Positions 30,321 through 42,389 of a stretch of DNA of 64,000 nucleotides are shown here, piece after piece; position 1 is the stretch's first letter; each line of letters opens with the position of its first letter. This stretch comes from Corbicula japonica (Eukaryota > Mollusca > Bivalvia > Venerida > Cyrenidae). Location of the stretch: assembly GCA_038501625.1 (NCBI GenBank), contig JAZAYU010000003.1, positions 3,475,001-3,539,000 on the forward strand. The letters are read 5' to 3'. The position numbers and the translations under genes were made by a program. Under the pieces are notes generated by a model. It ran no database searches. It was not told the DNA's origin and saw only the letters and a list, made by a program, of their open reading frames with translations.

Positions 30321-30513
30321 CTTATTCCATAGATACACCTTTTTTGCAGGGGCTAACAGTTTAGATCCAGTTCAGCCAGCACATCCGTGCCATCTGATCA
30401 GGATCTTAACTGTTCACTTTTTTATTCGTTAGGTTATTTCTGACCAGAATGCAACCAGTGCAGATCCAGATAAGCTGGCACATCCATGCCATCTGATCAG
30501 GATCTGCACTGTT
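30321..30513. mobile_element. TTAA-family MITE, right end lost
   Basis: CTTATTCCATAGATACACC through TTTAGATCCAGTTCAGCC and AGGTTATTTCTGACC. The second hairpin is followed until GATCTGCACTGTTA and then stops. No right terminus. Confidence 0.72.
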
Positions 30514-30719
30514 ATAGTTTTCCAGACCGAAAACAATGATGTGAACAAATACTACAAAATACTTTTTCAGGGTTTTTATATCAAATGTTAAATATTGAAT
30601 GTACATATTATAAACTGGTGAAATAAGTTTAGCAAGTAAATTTACATTGAAATAGAGGCCAAATTAATTTGCACTTTATATAATGTATACTCTATAATTT
30701 TTTTATAATATTGGTGCTT

Positions 30720-30960
30720 TGTAATATTACAGATTTGTTGCTAAAAAGTCAATGAAAATCATTTTTAAATTTATATGGGGCAAAACAAATTTATGCACTA
30801 TTTTGGCATGTCTACTTAAGCTTTGCTTGTTACAGGGTGATTTGACAAAATTTTTTCCTGACAAACTCTCAGGAAAATCAAAATTTTCTTAGTGTTATAA
30901 CTGACTTCCCTTTTCGAAGATTTTATGTATTTCAAATAAATTTGTATGATGTTTATAAAC
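30720..30960. repeat. Dispersed direct repeat, first copy
   Basis: TAATATTACAGATTTG, GGCAAAACAAATTTATGCAC, AATGTC-like spacer, GTTACAGGGTGATTTGACA and CTGACAAACTCTCAGG occur in the same order at 32585-32800. A related fragment lies near 32870. The divergence indicates an old local duplication. Not a gene. Confidence 0.6.
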
Positions 30961-31107
30961 CTTGATTGAAATGTTCACAAAAGGTATGACAGCTTTTGTT
31001 ATTGTTCTTACTCTAATAAAACAAAGATTATTTGAAAGAAAGCAATTTCAGTAACAGAAAAATGTTTGAGTGTTTTATAAACTGGTAATTTAAAAGTAAC
31101 TATTTAA

Positions 31108-31869
31108 TCATTCATTCCTTATATATGCATTTTATTGCATGTGAGACCAGTGTATATTCAGATCAGCCTGCACATCCATGCCATCTTATCAGGATCTTCA
31201 CTGTTTGCATTTTGGTCAGAAATAACCTAATAAATCAGAAAGTGAACAGTGCATATCCTGATCTGGATCTACACTTCTCACCCACAACATAAATGTATAT
31301 ACACTCACTCAACGTTCTTATTGGTCACTTTTATATTTTTTATTAAGAGACACAGAGTTAACTCGTTATCTATAATCAGTTGTCAACATCAGTCTCTAAT
31401 TTAAGCTTTAAACTATTAATTATTGACTTTGAAAAAGTTTGGCGTAAGTTGTCCTTAATTTTGCTAAAAATGCATTTCATGCAAGAAAATTTCCTCCAAC
31501 CAGAAAAATGCTCTGAATTGCATGTTTTGTTTTAACAAGGGCCCACATTAGTAAGAAAAACATAAAATCGTATTAATCAGTTGCATTTTTGTTAAAATGA
31601 AACTGTCTTAAAGTATCAAATTTTATAATTACATCCCTTTCAATTGAATACTGTTCTAATTTTGAGTCTTCGGTGTAATTAAATGGTATTTGATTCTTTT
31701 AAGAAAACAATCAATAAAGATTAAAAAGATCTTAAATAACAGATTCCAAGACAACACAGTTCTTTCCACAAGCACTTTTGACATATGGACGAAACGGAAC
31801 TACCTTACAGAGGAAACTTATACAATTAATGACCCAGTAGAACGTTGGGTGAGTGTATATAGGAAAGGG
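31108..31869. mobile_element. TTAA MITE split by a 554 bp element
   Basis: TTAA at 31104-31107 and 31870-31873. The left part starts ATTCATTCCTTATATATGC and includes AGATCAGCCTGCACATCC. At TATATA the element is broken, and it resumes only for its last bases TATATAGGAAAGGG at 31856. Confidence 0.8.
31302..31855. mobile_element. Nested 554 bp TIR element
   Basis: Inverted termini CACTCACTCAACGTTCT and AGAACGTTGGGTGAGTG are flanked by TATATA on both sides (31296-31301 and 31856-31861), which could be a TA or a longer target duplication. The interior has a short frame but nothing resembling a transposase. Confidence 0.75.
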
Positions 31870-32154
31870 TTAAAATAATTTTGGATACTCTAAGCATACT
31901 AATGGACAATTTCATGGTAGAAAGCAAAGTTTTATTTTATAAAGTCTAATAAATGTGTTTTTGTATTTTCTAATGAATATTTACACTTGTTTGACAACCA
32001 CTTCCATAAGTTCCATTAGGATGTTCTTACTTAACATGTAAAAACATTATATCACATTTGAAAACGAAACATGATCGAGTCAATAATCAGTTTTCAGTGA
32101 ATATAGACAGATAGTCGTGTTTTATTTCAGATACGACATGCCATCAACATATTT

Positions 32155-32285
32155 TTATTTAATGGTGAAGGCATGCTTGCGACACAACGAAACTTTCAGC
32201 AATTATTCTCACATAAGTGGTTATAACCAAGAGAAATTTCTTGATGTCGCATGCATGCCTTCATAATTTTTTCATTGAACGATTG
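32155..32285. repeat. Imperfect inverted repeat with GCATGC arms
   Basis: GTGAAGGCATGCTTGCGACA (about 32164) is opposed by GATGTCGCATGCATGCCTTC (about 32243). The pairing has mismatches and the outer limits are vague. It may be the core of an old foldback element. Confidence 0.45.
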
Positions 32286-32584
32286 TGTTAAAATAACAAA
32301 AATGGTAATATTTCACCTAACCATGGAAATTTCATTGGTCTTATTTGAAACGATGAAATTGAGAGAAATATCGGCCATATTTTATACGTTCGATGATTAG
32401 AAAGTACAAAAAGTAAAACATTTTAAGAAAAATATATACTTCAGAATTAGTGATTTTTCAGGGCCAAATATGCGGTTTAATGAATTTAGCCCTGAGTATT
32501 TTCTAATGAATATTAACTCTTGTTTTACTTAAAACTGCAGAGCATTGTGAAAAGAAATCTGGCTAAACTTATTTTTCATGTTTT

Positions 32585-32800
32585 GTAATATTACAGATTT
32601 GGTACTTAATTTTAAATTATTATCTGGCATAACAAATTTGGGCACTTTTTAATGTCTACATTAAACTGTATGTAACAGGGCGATTTGACATTTTGTATCT
32701 GACAAACTTTCAGGTTTTTTTTTTTAAATCCACTCTCAAATGCATTATTCTATGAATGCCTTTACAGTATTTTTCAGATTTTATATTTCATATGCGGTGA
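32585..32800. repeat. Dispersed direct repeat, second copy
   Basis: Partner of 30720-30960, about 1.86 kb downstream. GTATTTTCTAATGAATATT just before it (32498) also recurs at 31960. The whole 30.7-33.0 kb stretch therefore seems to be built from diverged local duplications, later split by mobile elements. Confidence 0.55.
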
Positions 32801-33045
32801 TAGTAGAATTGTTAGTAAAAAGCATTTCATGAAATAAATTTGATAAATGAAAAATTACTTGCTACTTTTAATGTCTTCATTAAACTGTGTATGTTGGAAG
32901 TTGTTGTTTTCTTTTTATGAATCCCTGACAGGGATGTAATAAAACAGTTTGTTTTTTTCAAAAATCTAGTCCAAATGCACTGATGAATGTTGAATGGATA
33001 TTGAAAAGTATGTGTTTGAAACAATTATTTCTTGCTGATTTGACA

Positions 33046-33495
33046 CCAGGGGCTCCGGTCTCAGTAAGGTCATTGCTTGACAATGCTTTTTGCTTCTCAT
33101 TTTTTTATTATGTTAGTGTGCTTTTGCATGCAACATTTTCGAGTTGATGGGTGGGTTGGAGCAAAGACCCATATAATACATACATCTGTATATACAGAGG
33201 TCTTTGATTGGACCATATTCACAAAGACAACTTGTACTTGTTTGTTCATACGAGAATCTGCCGGGACAAATGTGAGGTTGGTGCACCCTAGAACCTGGTT
33301 TAAACCCCATATGGCAAATTGACCGTTCCAAGGTGGTTACCCGTCAGGTCCTCGATTTCGTTAATTGTTAGTGGTGTCTATTTTGAAATCGATCAATTTA
33401 TTTCCCATGCTCTCTTCATATATTCATTTTGGCCGTGTGAGGAGGCTGTGTCTGCTTGATGCGGCCATTCCTGATTTGCAAATTTCTCTTTTTAA
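33046..33495 (-). mobile_element. Interspersed repeat family B, copy 3
   Basis: Reverse orientation: GGGCTCCGGTCTCAGTAA, GTGTGCTTTTGCATGCAACA, GATGGGTGGGTTGGAG, GGTTGGTGCACCCTAGAACC, TGGTTTAAACCCCATA and GTGTGAGGAGGCTGTGTC follow the family order. About 45 bases of unrelated sequence (CATATAATACATACATCTGT) interrupt it near 33170. Confidence 0.7.
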
Positions 33496-35180
33496 GACTG
33501 TTCTAAAGACTTTTCAGCATTAAATGTTAGTTTATTATAGACTTACAACAGTCATTGAAACTGAGCACATTTCATAAAATGAATTAAATAAAGCTACTTC
33601 TACTTTTAAAATATATCAATTTAACTTTGTAAATTATAGATGATTTGATGTGATATCTTTACTGAGAATGTGTTTTAAGGATACAAACAGAATTCAGGTA
33701 ATCACATTGTTTAAAATGCATCGATTGACGCTAATACCCATCAAGATAAAGTGTAACCCAAAATCCTGGTCTGAGCGACCACATTAATTTTAATTGTGCA
33801 TATTTCTGCATATATTATTACTGATTAATTCAGTATCAATAAAGAGGCTTGGACAAAAATCACCATAAAATACTTTAACAAGATCCCATGTACATCTTGA
33901 ATCAAACTACAAACACAACACAGCGGAAAGTCTCATTGCCTGCAATGACAATAATATTGCTCAGTTGTAACGATTTAGCTGTAATTTCAAGATTGTCTTT
34001 CTTTTTTCAAAAATACAACAGTTTTGACTGAGCAAATAAGTTAACTAAATATTATTTTATCATTAAGAATTTGCAAACTTAAAGCATTTTTCAAAGTCGT
34101 GGTCCATTCAAATTCGATGGAAATGCAGTTTAGAAATTTTCATTTAAGTATAGATAAGAACAAAAAAAAGACTAATACTTTCATTAAATCATATAATTAT
34201 CCATAATTTGGAACGGAATATATTCTGATAGTTTATGTAGCAACTATCAGTCTAAAAGGTCCAGAACAATTTCGGGTGTTGCGTTGGAAGTTTGATTCGG
34301 TAATATCTATAAACAAGACATAAACCATCATTGTTCTGCGTATTCAATAAACTGGGATGTATAATATACAAAATGTACAAATTACATCAAGGCCAAACAA
34401 ATGCGACGGAAGCGCCTATATCTACACTCCTATCAGTATCCCCTAAAAGGACATTTCAAGAATGCCTATTTATACTTCCACCAACAACGACATTATGCAT
34501 GGTTTGAAATTAGCATATTACAATCAAGGAGGTAATTGAAACTGATAACTACAATGACATATTATTTTAATCAAGTCAGATTCAGACATAGTCGATCAAA
34601 AAATAGCTCCATCTTCACCTCTACACTCGGCTCACATAACAAATCTTTGGCTGTGCTTTGCTTATGAAAAGTTTAGTAGATCTAATTAGTAATAGCATTT
34701 TACCGTCCCCCATAGTTACTCGGTGACAATTTAATTCTACATAATGTGTTTTTCCACGAGCCATATTGTAATTATCTACCTAATGAGAACTATCAATAAT
34801 GTAAGGTTTATTGACTGCGAAGGATCAGCACACAAAAGATGTATATAATACAAGAAAAAAGACTGAGACAAATCACTTCTGCGCTGAATGCTCGACTGAA
34901 AAAAGATGTTGTATTTATCTTAATTATTTGGTGACAGTGATCTCTATTAATGCAGATTTTAAGCTTAAACCTTGCACAATTAATGGGGACTTTACTAGTG
35001 TAGGGCTGCTTTCCAATAAAGTCTATAAATTACGCAGTTATAAAGGTTTCAACCAAATAACATCTAGCTAAGAACTGTTATTTTCTTTACTTGTTAATTA
35101 GGCATAGCTCCAGAGCCTCCACTGTTAGCGCTTTCGTCATAGGTCAAAAGACTAATATTTGCGTCTGTGTCTTTTCTGTC

Positions 35181-35213
35181 TATTATTATTGTTATTATTA
35201 TTATTATTATTTG
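35181..35213. repeat. (TTA)n microsatellite
   Basis: TATTATTATTGTTATTATTA and continuation, about eleven units with one interruption. Confidence 0.9.
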
Positions 35214-36023
35214 CCTGTCTCGTCGTCTTTGATATCCGCCATACTGAACTGATATTCTTATATTTCTCAAACAATCATATCCACAACCAGTAGCACTGTA
35301 TAGAAACCAATTGTATCATCTACCGGATATAGCGATCTGATTGCATGGCTGTGATATAAACAATTCGTAAATAACACAGTGAAAACGGAGTTATAGCATT
35401 AATTTAAGTACCTTCAACAAAAACAAGTAAATACTATTTTGTAAATTCATTATTGGTTGTAATACTGTTTGTTTTATACGCACTTATACCAATAAGAACT
35501 TGCAAAATAGCATATAATCACAACAAGGTCTGGCGAATGACCCACATGATTATGACAAAATATTGTTTTTCTGTATAAATTAAAGATTTGATAAACCAAT
35601 ACATACTAGTATTATGTTTGTATGGCATTTATATAAAGGTTATTACATTACAACATGGCTTAAAATCAATAGATAGCGTAAATTATTAACATGTTTGAAG
35701 GGTGTGTTTCGTAATGACTGTATCATCTATAGCACCAATAAACTATCAGTTATAGCGAACACACATATTTCTGTTGTATCTTTTAGTGTGATCTGTGTCA
35801 AATGATTTTCCAATAATCTGTTTCATATATGGAGATGCACTTTTAGTGATTTTATCATGTTTATGCTTTATGGTATGATTGAGGAGTTCGTCTGCATATA
35901 TTGTGAATACAAATCGGGTATAATTGGAGAAATAATTAAACATTGTGTACAAAAACACGGGGAGAAGAACTAGAAAATAAAAATAATCAAACAGAATTAA
36001 AAACCAGCATACTATTAGGTTAT

Positions 36024-36114
36024 TGTTTATTTGAAGGCTTGTATGAAAATTAAACTGTCAGACCCACCGCAGCTTAGCGACCGTTTAATTTTTCATACAA
36101 GCCCCCAAATAAAC
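36024..36114. repeat. 91 bp hairpin element
   Basis: The arms GTTTATTTGAAGGCTTGTAT (36024) and ATACAAGCCCCCAAATAAAC (ending 36114), with the inner GAAAATTAAAC/GTTTAATTTTT, pair over about 31 bases with two or three mismatches. The loop of about 28 bases is GC-richer (CAGACCCACCGCAGCTTAGC). Only one copy is in this window, so it could be a solo MITE or an RNA-level hairpin. Confidence 0.75.
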
Positions 36115-39100
36115 TAACGTATTACGTATTTAGCACTCGGCAAGATTTTGCCTTTGGTTCTTCATGTTATTATGCAAAAAATACAGTTATATTAAATATA
36201 CACTAGTCAAAAGTTCTATGTGAACACTTGATAAATGCTGATTTGCAAACTAGTTGATTAAATCTTTCAACATATTGTAGATTACAAAAAAGGAGTACCA
36301 ATTTCATATTAACGCACACAAACAAATTTGAATCTGCTTAACGCGATTAAAAATGATAACTATTTTAGCTCACTGATACACAGAAAGCAATTCTCAAGTA
36401 AGTAACCACTGCATCCGCTTGTGATCAATTCCTCATGCCATTGCACTGAAATAACTTCCTGTAGCTTCATAATGGTCTGCTGGTCTCGATGGTCGAATAA
36501 GGAGGAGTGTAGTGGACCGTTAAGAATACCCAAAATTTTATAAATGTAACTGATTTTCCATTATTTGTCATTGTAGATTTTCATAAGCCATTCCTCCTTG
36601 TAATATCGTTTTCGCGATATCAACAGCAGCTGAAGATAATGTTGACCTTGCACTTTGTGGACAGTTACACCAAACTTAAATTTTCATGAAGGAAGTTAAA
36701 ATTTATCATAGAACTGACCACATTTCAATGAATTTGCTCTATATAAACTTAACAGCGCCTTTCAAAATTGTCCTACCACGTACAGGGAAATTTTTGGTAC
36801 TTTCAGGATGAAAATCTATACTAACTATCTATATTCAGACACAGTTTCTTGATCCCGTAAACCAGGTGATGGGGGTTGGGGTGTGAGTCACACTGCAATT
36901 CCACCTCAAACCAAATTATTCTGAACAACAGAAAAAGACCTACAAAATGGTTTTACAATTATTATTTACTTTATAGACACGAAATCACCTTCTTGTAAAA
37001 CAGAAATCCATTAGAACCGTTAATTACAACATCAGAAACATTTGTAAACAAAGAACCATCATGTATAGGTCACATTCACGCGCCAAAATCAAGTCACGTG
37101 ATCGCCAATATTTGTAAACAAAACACAAACTGCAATACCTTCCAAGAATAACTATCTGAACAATGTCTCATACTTCATGTACACTCTTTCTATAACTGCT
37201 TACAACAATAAACTTTCAATTCGCATATATTTTGATTAAAAGAAAACACCAACTAATCGATCTTTATATATACTCTATATATATCTATACTCTCTATATA
37301 GATCTATCTATTTATATACTCATTCATATATAAGGTTGTATTAAGGTAAATAACTCAGTATTCCTCCGTGGTCCATTCGAATGAAGTCCGTTTCATTATA
37401 TGCTATTTTTTTCTCTTCATCTGGGGGCCTCTTAACCGTTAGAAATCGACCTGTTAGAGACTTGTTTGCAGGAATAACATGTCAGGAAAATAAATGAAAG
37501 CAATTTCACGCCTATATCTCGTTTGGTGGAGGCGCACTAGTTCCGGAAGAGCGGATGTATATATTTGGCACCGTATTTGCGATACCGCGTTTAAAATAGG
37601 GTCTGTTCGGTTAGAGATCAGTAATTTTACTCACTTTCAGTCGTGAGTAAATCAATTATTCACTAATTACATGTTCCTTTTCAACAACAAACACCGACAA
37701 TTAAGGATATGGGTATTTATATTTGACAGCATTTCAATTACAGTATAAAATCGAATTTTTGTGCCTGCAACGTTATTGATTTGGCAATGAAAAGTCTACG
37801 GAATCGTAATGTGGTGCTCATGAAATTGGTTAGTGATGTTAATTTATACATGAAGCTTTCAATTGCCGTTTGGATCTGAATATTTTCACTGAGTTAACTC
37901 TATCACTGTTCTTGGAAGAAATAATATAAGAAATTGTCACTATTTGTCTGTATAAGCTGAAAACACTTTGTATTATTGATCACTTGGTTTGCAACAATGT
38001 TTATGTATATAGTGTTCGTATTTCCTTGCTCTGTCTGTTTGGGTCCAGTTGCCTGTTTGGGTATCAGGAAGTGTTCGACGTTTAAGCCAAATCGAAACAC
38101 GTGGGTTGCAACAAGGTTCGTCCTCGTCGGTAACGATAATCCAGAAACTGAAAAATACTAACATTCAATTGAGAAAAATATAATAAAACTGACAGTTTGA
38201 ATTATGCCACAGCCTGTTTGTGATGCGCATCTAAAAGAAATACCAATATTAATAAGTTATATATCACACCGATGAACCACCGAAGGGCGGGCGGGCGGGA
38301 AATTGTACACAAACTAAATAAGTGACGCTGTCAAATATAAAACCTCGAGTGATATTTTAAAACACAAACAGCCTTTATATAGGCAACACGAGAAAAACGA
38401 GAGGCGGGAAACTATGATCATAACAGGATAAACCGGACCAGATATCTATGCGCACAATAGACTATCCACACAGCAATCGTAACATGTAAAACGTGAATAA
38501 TTTTATTTCTTAAAAGTAAGTTAACCCCCCATTTGCTGTGTGTTTTTCAATAGATGAAATGTAGATCTTCACAGTCATATATGGTTGTCTAGAAATTAAG
38601 ATTATAGAAATCATGTTAAATGTGCATTGAATATTGGGAATTTAACATTGAGGTCTATGGGAATTGGATTTACCTTGGTTCAGCCTATAACCTGAGCTGG
38701 TACTAACGTTCGCTAACAACCTATATATGAAGCCGGGCCACATGGTACTCAACATTCGCTGTAAACGTCTATTTGAAGCCGGACCCATTATTCTTTTGGG
38801 TCGGAATAGATGTACGTTGTAATGGTCATCAAGTAATAGTTAAATAGTACTTATAAGTTATAACCCATAATTCGTCAAGAAAATTTCGATTGCCTCACGT
38901 GGATAACGCATAAATAGTGTATGCCGATATGGATGACGTAAAACATATGCACGGTTTTCAGATAATTATTATTGTTTGATAATATTTAACATGATATTAA
39001 AATTTCTTTTAACTAGAATTATTTTACTTTGAGATATTCAAAATTAAAAAGTGTGCACTTAGAAGAACTTTTGACAGGTGTAATATTAAAAAAACCAGTT

Positions 39101-39375
39101 GGAACATAAACGTATCGCTGAAACCACTTTTTATGAGCCAGATTCAACAAATTAGGTGTCAAGAACTCGTTCCAGTGATGTCAGAATGAATTTTCGTACA
39201 ATACGTTTTTACACTGCTCATCCAAAGCAATCAAATGGATCATTTTGAACTTTACAGAATCAAAGTTAAATCGGCTCCGATGATGTCACAATGCTTATTC
39301 TTCATCGATATTCTGTAAAAAATACTTCTGAATCTATAATATTTTTCAAAACGTTGTCACCATAGTAAAAAGTAA

Positions 39376-40195
39376 AATATGCATATCAGCATATCAGGAA
39401 TCGCCACACTCACAAAACAAAGCCTCCCCACGCAGCGAAAAAGAAGAAAGGAAGAGAGAGAGCATATTTGATATAAGTATGTAAATTCAAATAGGACGCC
39501 ACAAAACAAAGCAAAACAAATTGCCACTGGGGTATAAACCAGGTTCTAGGGTGCACCAACATCACACTTACCCCAACAGGTTCTCAAATAACAAACAAGT
39601 ACAAGTTGCCTTGGTGAAATGACTCCAACTTACCCATCAGCTCTCAACAATGTTGCATGCAAAAGCACACACACATATAAAGCATAATAATAGCATTGCA
39701 AAGCCAAATGGGCGAGTACTCGATGATCTTACCGATACCAGAGCCCCTGGAGTCAAATTAGCAAGAACGCGATGACAGGGATGAAAGAAACAAATCGAGC
39801 CTTTAGGTTCTTTAAAGAAAAGATTTCCCCATAAGTCTTCATAAACTCTCAAAACCCTGCAACCGTCGTGCAACCAAAGAGGTAAGCATAATGACCAACT
39901 GTAGATGGGATAATCACAAGGCCTGCAGAGTGCTGTGGAATATCATGTTGGTAACCTTTCTTTTTGAATTTACAGATGGTTTTTACGAATAACCGGTGAA
40001 AATTAATATTGCCTTTTATTTTCTTATGTTTATAAATTAAATACCCATTAAAAAACTGGCAGTTAAAAACCTTGTTGCAGTAGTGGTTTTTAACTGCACT
40101 TGTATTTTTGAATTAAATCTGGGCATCGGCGATAAAACTAAAACTTGCAAAAGGTTTTCCTTAATTTATGATACCGATAACCTTATTTTCTCAGA
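39376..40195 (+). mobile_element. Interspersed repeat family B, copy 4 (full-length)
   Basis: Blocks in order: AATATGCATATCAG, CAAAGCCTCCCCACGC, AGAGAGAG, ATTGCCACTGGGGTATAAAC, TTCTAGGGTGCACCAAC, CAAGTACAAGTTGCCTTGG, GTTGCATGCAAAAGCACA, ACCCTGCAACCGTCGTGC, AACCTTGTTGCAGTAG, AATTAAATCTGGGCATCGG and TGATACCGATAACCTT. It faces the reverse copy at 40726-41830. Confidence 0.72.
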
Positions 40196-40725
40196 TGAAG
40201 AAGTTAGTGTATAAGCATTAGTGCTATTAAGCTCTTCAGTTTGAACTTAATATAGTGTATACGTCACACTATAATTACATTATTTGAAGCCTTATCAGCA
40301 GGTGTTAAAACAAATCTTTCGTGAAAGTCTTGAATACCCTTTTTCAAATGACGAAAGTTAAAACGAGGTCGAGGTGGTAATAGAGCTATGTTTCTTTTAT
40401 AGAAGGATATACGAGCGTCAATTATTTTGAATATTTGTTTTTTCCAGTTTGAAACAGCAAGAGTAAGTTCTCCTTTGAAAAGTTCAAGTCTGTGACGTCA
40501 TCAAATACCTTTACTTCAGCGAAGGTTGTTAATTAACAATATACGGGTTTATAATGTGCACTGATGCCGTCATTTAAAATAATTACCTGTATAGGTCATT
40601 TTAGAGTGATAATGATAAATTGATACATGAATTTATATTTAACAGCTTATTCGCTTTTCAAGAGCTGGTGACAATGTTATAGATTTTAATGAACGTAATG
40701 TTTACATATTTTTCAAACAGGGTTA

Positions 40726-41830
40726 TCTGTAAGACAAACTAAAGAAAACCTTTTTTCAAGTTTTATCGCCAATACCTAGATTTAATTCAAAATTAACGAT
40801 GCAGTTTAATAAAACTACGACAATAAGATAATTCTCGGCCAATGTTTTAAGGAGGTTTTATAAATAAACTATAAATAAACTAGCGAAAATAAAAGGCAAT
40901 ATTAAGTTCTCAACGTTTTTCATAAAAGAAAATATGTAAATTTAAAAAGAAAAGTTTACCAACATACCATACTACAGCGCTCTTCGTGCTTGGTGATTAA
41001 CCCATCTACAGTTGCTCGCTATGCTTTCCTCTTTGTTTGCACGACGGTGGCAGGAGTTGAATAATTTATACGTAGGTTATAGGGATATCGGGTAAAGAAC
41101 TTAGAAGCTCGAAGTGTTTCTTTTTTCCCGTCATCGTGTTGTTGCTGGTTTTACTCAAGGTGCTCTGGTCTCTGTAATGTCATAGAGTACCCACTTTTTT
41201 GCTTGGTAATACTGCCTTCTAATGTATTGTATGTATGTGTGTTGTTGCCTGTTATCGAGTTGATGAGTGGGTTTGAGCTAATTCACCGAGACAACTTGTA
41301 TTCGTTTGTTAATTATTGACCTTGTTTAGACAAGTGTGATGTTGGTGCACCCATTTTGCCACTAACTGTTCCAAGGCGGTAACCCTCTAACGTTTTCATC
41401 CTTGTTAAAGTCTGTCCCACCTAACCGTGAAACACTTTTTCTGAATTTATTATGCATCTTTTAAAAAAAAGAATACCACCAATCGACGCAGAAAAAAATC
41501 CATGGGGTGGTCTTTCCTTAGATTTTTGATATTTTGTTCAGTTACGAAGATATTTGTGTTTGTTTCCACCCTATGGGAAATTTACATTGTTTATTTTCGT
41601 TGCCATTCGAACATTCTCTTTGTCAGAGGATTGCCGGCAAACGTCACGCGGATTACCAAGGAAATGAAAGTAAGTAGCTGAGGGGATGTCTCACAGTCAT
41701 TAATTCGCGTAGTTTTGAACAATAAATATTTGAAAGTTGTTTGCTGTTGGTGTCTTATTCAAATTGATCATTTAATAAGTTCAAGCTCTCTTTCCCTCTT
41801 TACTTTTTGGCTGTGTGGGGATGCGTAGTT
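40726..41830 (-). mobile_element. Interspersed repeat family B, copy 5 (reverse)
   Basis: Runs from TTTTATCGCCAATACCTAGA through CTTTGTTTGCACGACGGTGG, GGTGCTCTGGTCTCTG, GTTGATGAGTGGGTTTGAGC, ATGTTGGTGCACCC and TTCCAAGGCGGTAACCC to TGTGGGGATGCG. About 300 extra bases (roughly 41455-41750) separate the last two blocks and look like an insertion. With the copy at 39376-40195 it forms an inverted pair around a 530 bp spacer. Confidence 0.68.
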
Positions 41831-42389
41831 AATCATTAAATAACTTTATTTTCAAACAATTTGAAAATTACTGTAATTCAGTGGAAAAAATACATGTATA
41901 ACCACCAAAGTGCCAAAATGTACAGAATAAAGCCACTTCCATTTAATGTCACTTTATTAGACTACGAACATGAGATCTGTTAATGATCACTTTAATACTT
42001 AAACATGTTACTTGATAATAAGTAAATGAACATGAAACAAAAACTGACCAAGCGTTGATGAACATAATAACAATGAATAGCATTACGGTTACCAAAAAAT
42101 GACTACTTGATTATCAGTAAATCAACCTAAAAAATTAGCAAGCGTTGATAACAACTAACAATATCTACATCATAATGCCTAACATTACGTCAACGACAAT
42201 GACTATTTAGCTGGACTTCTTCTTATTAAGTCATAAAATAGTTAGAAAAATAGAAATGTTTTCAAAAATGTTCGATGTTAACAAGTTCAGAAGCTAGCAC
42301 ATTTTGCTTTTAGCAATTCTCGTGTCCGGTTCGATGTATCTTTTTGTTCGTTGATTTACAATGGTAAAACTGTTTATCCAGTTCTGAGA

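Larger units (their letters stand above)
33496..39375. other. Long intergenic stretch with no gene seen
   Basis: About 5.9 kb of AT-rich DNA. No open frame has domain-like content, and I found no splice-linked pair of exons. It lacks the TTAA MITEs that crowd the preceding 10 kb. Features inside are a (TTA)n run near 35181, a hairpin at 36024-36114 and a TA-rich run near 37260-37335. Confidence 0.5.

Noticed and set aside
34811..35071. 86-residue frame with a CAEC...CC cysteine pattern
   Set aside because: It briefly suggested a zinc-binding transposase tail, but there is no further conserved spacing and no neighbouring transposase segment.
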